From assembly GCF_021462265.1 (NCBI RefSeq), contig NZ_JAJONF010000017.1:62001-126000 (forward strand): 64,000 nt of DNA. The letters are read 5' to 3'. Each line of letters begins with the position of its first letter. Positions within the stretch are counted from its first letter, which is position 1. The notes below the pieces were generated by a model. The model had not been told where the DNA came from. It searched no databases and was given only the letters and a program-made list of their open reading frames with translations. Positions 61,746 through 64,000 of the stretch are shown here, in pieces. A program made the position numbers and the translations under genes. This DNA is from Streptomyces shenzhenensis. Lineage in GTDB: Bacteria; Actinomycetota; Actinomycetes; Streptomycetales; Streptomycetaceae.

Positions 61746-63406
61746 GGCCGTACGTCCTCCGTTGTCCTCGCGCCGTCCCAGGAGTGCGTTCCCTGGCGTC
61801 GTACCGTCGCGGCGAGCGTACGGTGTCCGGACTGCTCGGCGAGCACGACCCGCTCCTGGGGCAGCGCGCGTTGCCACCACTCGCCGGACGCGGCGTCGAC
61901 CGTGGCGCGCAGCTCGGCCAGGGCGGCGGCGAGGGTGCGCCGGGCGGTCTCCAGGGCGCGCGGGGCCGGCTGCGGCCCGGCCAGCAGCCGGACGGCCTGT
62001 TCGCGGGCCCGCTCGACCGCGGTCAGGGCATGCTCGATGCGGTCACCGGCCCGGCGGTTGGTGACGACGACGGCGGTGGCGAAACCGACGAGCGCGCCGA
62101 CCAGGGTGTCCACGACCCGCTCGGTGATCAGCCTCCCGGCGTCCTGGGTGCGGGCGAACTCGGTGACGAGCAGGGCCATCGGGGTGACGCAGACACTGCC
62201 GAGCCAGTAGTTGCGGCCGATCAGCGCCTCGGCGCCGAAGTTGAAGGCGAGGCAGCACAGCACCAGGGCCGCGGGGTGGAGACGGGCGAGAGGTACCACG
62301 GCGGCGAAGACGAGGACGCCGAGGAGGTTGCCGACGACGCGCTGGACGCCCCGGTGCCAGGTGAGGGTGACGTTGGCCTGGTAGAGGGAGGCCGCGGTGA
62401 CCAGCGCCCAGTAGGGGCGGCCGACGCCGAGGGCGAGGGACGCGTAGCCGGCCAGGGCGCAGCCGAGCGCGGTGCGGGCGGCGAGGGGGGTGAGCGGGCC
62501 GAGCCGCTGCCACAACGGGCGCTGCGGTACGGCGCGTTCGGCGTCGACGCCGAGCAGGTCGTCGTCGGCTCCGGCGACCCGCGGGACCCGTCCGGTGCCG
62601 CGCAGGCCACGGGCCCAGCCGCGGAGCAGCCGCGGGTCGGCGTCGGCGGGGGCGGCGAGGGCGACCTCGGCGCGGACGACGAGGTGTTCGAGGGCGCGCC
62701 GGGTGCGGTCGGTGCGGGCGCCGGTGGCGAGCAGGCACTGCCAGGCGGCCTGTACGGCGGCGGCCGCGGCGGCGCGGGCCCGGTCGTGGCCGTCGCCGGT
62801 GCCGCGGGTGTCGGCGTAGGCGGCGGTGGCGCGCAGGGCGTGGGCGGTGGCCCGGCGTTCGGGGCCGTGCGGGCGCAGCAGCCCGGGGGCCATGCCGACC
62901 AGCCAGGCCCAGGCGCCCGCCGCCAGGGCGAGGCCGACGTGGCCGGGGACCTGGCCGAGGGTCTGCGGGGCGAACAGGGCGGCGGAGCCGATGAAGGTGA
63001 GGACCACGTTCCCGGGCGGGCCGACGCGGGTGGCGTCGCAGAGGACCTTCTGCACGGCGGCCATGAGCGCGCCGACGGTGACCAGGACGGCCGCGTTCGT
63101 GGTGAGCGAGGCGGCGGTCAGGGCGAGGGCCAGGCCGCCGGTCATGCCGAGGATCACCCGGGCCAGGGTGCGGGCGCGGGCGGGGTAGGGGCGGTTGTGG
63201 CCGTAGAGGGCGCACAGCGATCCGGCCATCGTGTACATCGCCAGGTCGAGGCGGCCGAGGGCCAGCAGGGCCAGGCTGGGCGGGGCGACCGCGGCGACCA
63301 CGCTGCAGGCGGGCTTGAACCAGATGTCCGAGGGCCGGCCGAGGCGCAGCACACCGGCGAGGGGCAGGCGGCGGGCGGTCGTGGGGGGCGTGCTGCTCAT
63401 ACTCAT
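61742..63406 (-). CDS. FUSC-family membrane exporter (aromatic acid exporter type)
   Basis: 554 residues from ATG 63406 (ATG 63400 also possible). Two sets of five to six helices around a central cytosolic region: LDLAMYTMAGSLCALYGHNRPYPARARTLARVILGM, VLVTVGALMAAVQKVLCDATRVGPPGNVV, then TALGCALAGYASLALGVGRPYWALVTAASLYQANVTLTWHRGVQRVVGNLLGVLVFA, typical of the FUSC/AaeB/YccS group (GRPYWALVTA with the R-x-x-G-T/N-x-x-G motif). It exports aromatic acids or related compounds. First gene of an operon with its MarR regulator. Confidence 0.92.
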   Translation of the reverse strand: MSMSSTPPTTARRLPLAGVLRLGRPSDIWFKPACSVVAAVAPPSLALLALGRLDLAMYTMAGSLCALYGHNRPYPARARTLARVILGMTGGLALALTAASLTTNAAVLVTVGALMAAVQKVLCDATRVGPPGNVVLTFIGSAALFAPQTLGQVPGHVGLALAAGAWAWLVGMAPGLLRPHGPERRATAHALRATAAYADTRGTGDGHDRARAAAAAAVQAAWQCLLATGARTDRTRRALEHLVVRAEVALAAPADADPRLLRGWARGLRGTGRVPRVAGADDDLLGVDAERAVPQRPLWQRLGPLTPLAARTALGCALAGYASLALGVGRPYWALVTAASLYQANVTLTWHRGVQRVVGNLLGVLVFAAVVPLARLHPAALVLCCLAFNFGAEALIGRNYWLGSVCVTPMALLVTEFARTQDAGRLITERVVDTLVGALVGFATAVVVTNRRAGDRIEHALTAVERAREQAVRLLAGPQPAPRALETARRTLAAALAELRATVDAASGEWWQRALPQERVVLAEQSGHRTLAATVRRQGTHSWDGARTTEDVRP

Positions 63407-63420
63407 CAATTTAGCATGTA

Positions 63421-63434
63421 TTTTACTTGTAAAA
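63421..63434. promoter_or_regulatory. MarR operator TTTTAC-TT-GTAAAA
   Basis: A perfect 14-bp palindrome, extended by flanking GTA and CAC to about 20 bp, in the AT-rich stretch 15-28 bases before the FUSC start. Its position over the promoter fits repression by the MarR protein of the operon. Confidence 0.75.
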
Positions 63435-63565
63435 CACCATCGAACAGCGCTGGTCACATGCTGTGCTCCGGCGAATGCTCCCCGTGTACGTCCTTGCGCT
63501 CGCGTGCGCGCCGTACGGCCGGGGCATCGCATCCCTCGACACGACGTCGAGCGGGGAGGTGCGCC

Positions 63566-64000
63566 GTGCACGGACCGGCTTCGCCCGGCTGGCTGCTGGT
63601 CGCGCTGTGCGCGGCGACCGGGTCCTACTGCCTGCTGCGGATGCGCAGCAGGGTCGAGGAGCAGCGGCGCGCCGCGGGCGGCGAGGCGCTGATGGGGTTC
63701 GGCATGGCCGTCATGGCGGTGCCCGCGTCGGTGTTCACACCGCCGGGGTGGACGTGGCCGCTGTACGCGGCGGTGTTCGGCGCGGCCGCGTTGCACGCGC
63801 TGTGGAGCGCCCGCAGCGGTCCGCGTCATCTGCACCATCTGGTGGGGGCGGCGGCGATGGTCTACATGGCGGTGGCGATGGCGGCCGCCCCCGGCACCCA
63901 CCACCACGGCGGCGCCGGAGTCCCGCTGGTGACCGGGCCGTTGCTGCTCTACTTCACCGGCTATGTGCTGCTGTCCGGCGCACGGCTGGTCCCGGTCGCG
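63566..64000 (+). CDS. DUF5134-type membrane protein (3' end outside window)
   Basis: At least 145 residues from GTG 63566 with GGGGAGG upstream; continues past the right edge. Polytopic: SPGWLLVALCAATGSYCLLRMRSR, MGFGMAVMAVPASVFTPPGWTWPLYAAVFG, LVGAAAMVYMAVAMAAAPG, then LLLYFTGYVLLSGARLV. The His-rich segments HLHHLVGAAAMVYMAV and GTHHHGGAG match the actinobacterial DUF5134 family, often near copper or metal genes, where His clusters may bind metal. Function unknown. Confidence 0.82.
   Translation, partial: MHGPASPGWLLVALCAATGSYCLLRMRSRVEEQRRAAGGEALMGFGMAVMAVPASVFTPPGWTWPLYAAVFGAAALHALWSARSGPRHLHHLVGAAAMVYMAVAMAAAPGTHHHGGAGVPLVTGPLLLYFTGYVLLSGARLVPVA

Noticed and set aside
1..64000. Natural-product gene cluster, prophage, tRNA or rRNA genes
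   Set aside because: No PKS, NRPS, terpene synthase, phage structural, integrase or tRNA-like cloverleaf sequences were recognised; isolated tailoring-type enzymes (SsfX3-like, SDR, GGR) are scattered among primary-metabolism genes.

Overview
The window is chromosomal DNA from a Streptomyces (or very close relative). Reasons: very high G+C with strong third-position GC in every gene, frequent GTG and some TTG starts, many leaderless-looking promoters (TANNNT-type hexamers 6-12 bases before the start codon), and Streptomyces-typical families (mycothiol-dependent MDMPI-type enzyme, F420/deazaflavin oxidoreductase family, SHOCT, DUF4395, DUF5134, DUF6421, many TetR/MarR regulators). No rRNA, tRNA, CRISPR array, complete IS element, prophage or natural-product cluster was seen.

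Layout. 1-7.7 kb: a PLP-dependent cysteine synthase/desulfhydrase-like enzyme (cut by the window edge), small housekeeping genes, then a divergent pair in which a LysR regulator resembling enterobacterial IlvY faces a long (class II) ketol-acid reductoisomerase that looks like the plant chloroplast enzyme, then a ROK regulator and AlkB. 7.7-14.8 kb: RlmG-type rRNA methyltransferase, the truncated remains of a SIS-domain sugar isomerase beside an intact DeoR regulator, and a PfkB kinase/class II aldolase pair with a divergent TetR gene; then an MFS exporter. 14.9-22.9 kb: membrane alpha/beta hydrolase, CPBP protease, MDMPI-type enzyme, a MarR-MFS exporter pair and a NarL-type two-component system. 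23-31.6 kb: GDSL hydrolase with TetR, FBP-domain zinc protein, a second TetR facing an F420-type oxidoreductase, geranylgeranyl reductase family flavoprotein, M20 dipeptidase, metallo-beta-lactamase-fold hydrolase and a divergent protein-kinase-like protein. 31.6-37.6 kb: a complete peptide ABC importer operon (binding protein, two permeases, two ATPases). 37.9-49.5 kb: P-loop/Nudix fusion, secreted alpha-galactosidase, ROK sugar kinase, LacI regulator, PknB-type kinase, CitE-like aldolase (DUF6986 type) and a secreted EEP phosphatase/nuclease. 49.5-53.3 kb: etfBA and a sulfur/redox group (flavin reductase with a cysteine-rich upstream leader peptide, thioredoxin, DUF4395). 53.4-64 kb: PlsC acyltransferase, a B3/B4-domain/transglutaminase pair, a three-gene operon DUF6421-SDR-threonine aldolase-like enzyme, GDPD, GNAT, VOC protein, a FUSC exporter with its MarR regulator, and a DUF5134 membrane protein cut by the right edge.

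Most notable: the plant-like ilvC beside an IlvY-like regulator; a probable cysteine-attenuation leader peptide; two related MITE-like inverted-repeat elements whose terminal CTAG supplies or abuts the stop codon of a neighbouring gene, one carrying a nested short palindrome whose relative also sits in frame inside the GDPD gene; and the uncharacterised DUF6421 operon, whose first protein has a gluzincin-like HDxxH/E pattern. Family assignments come from motif recognition and memory of family sequences; no database search was run.
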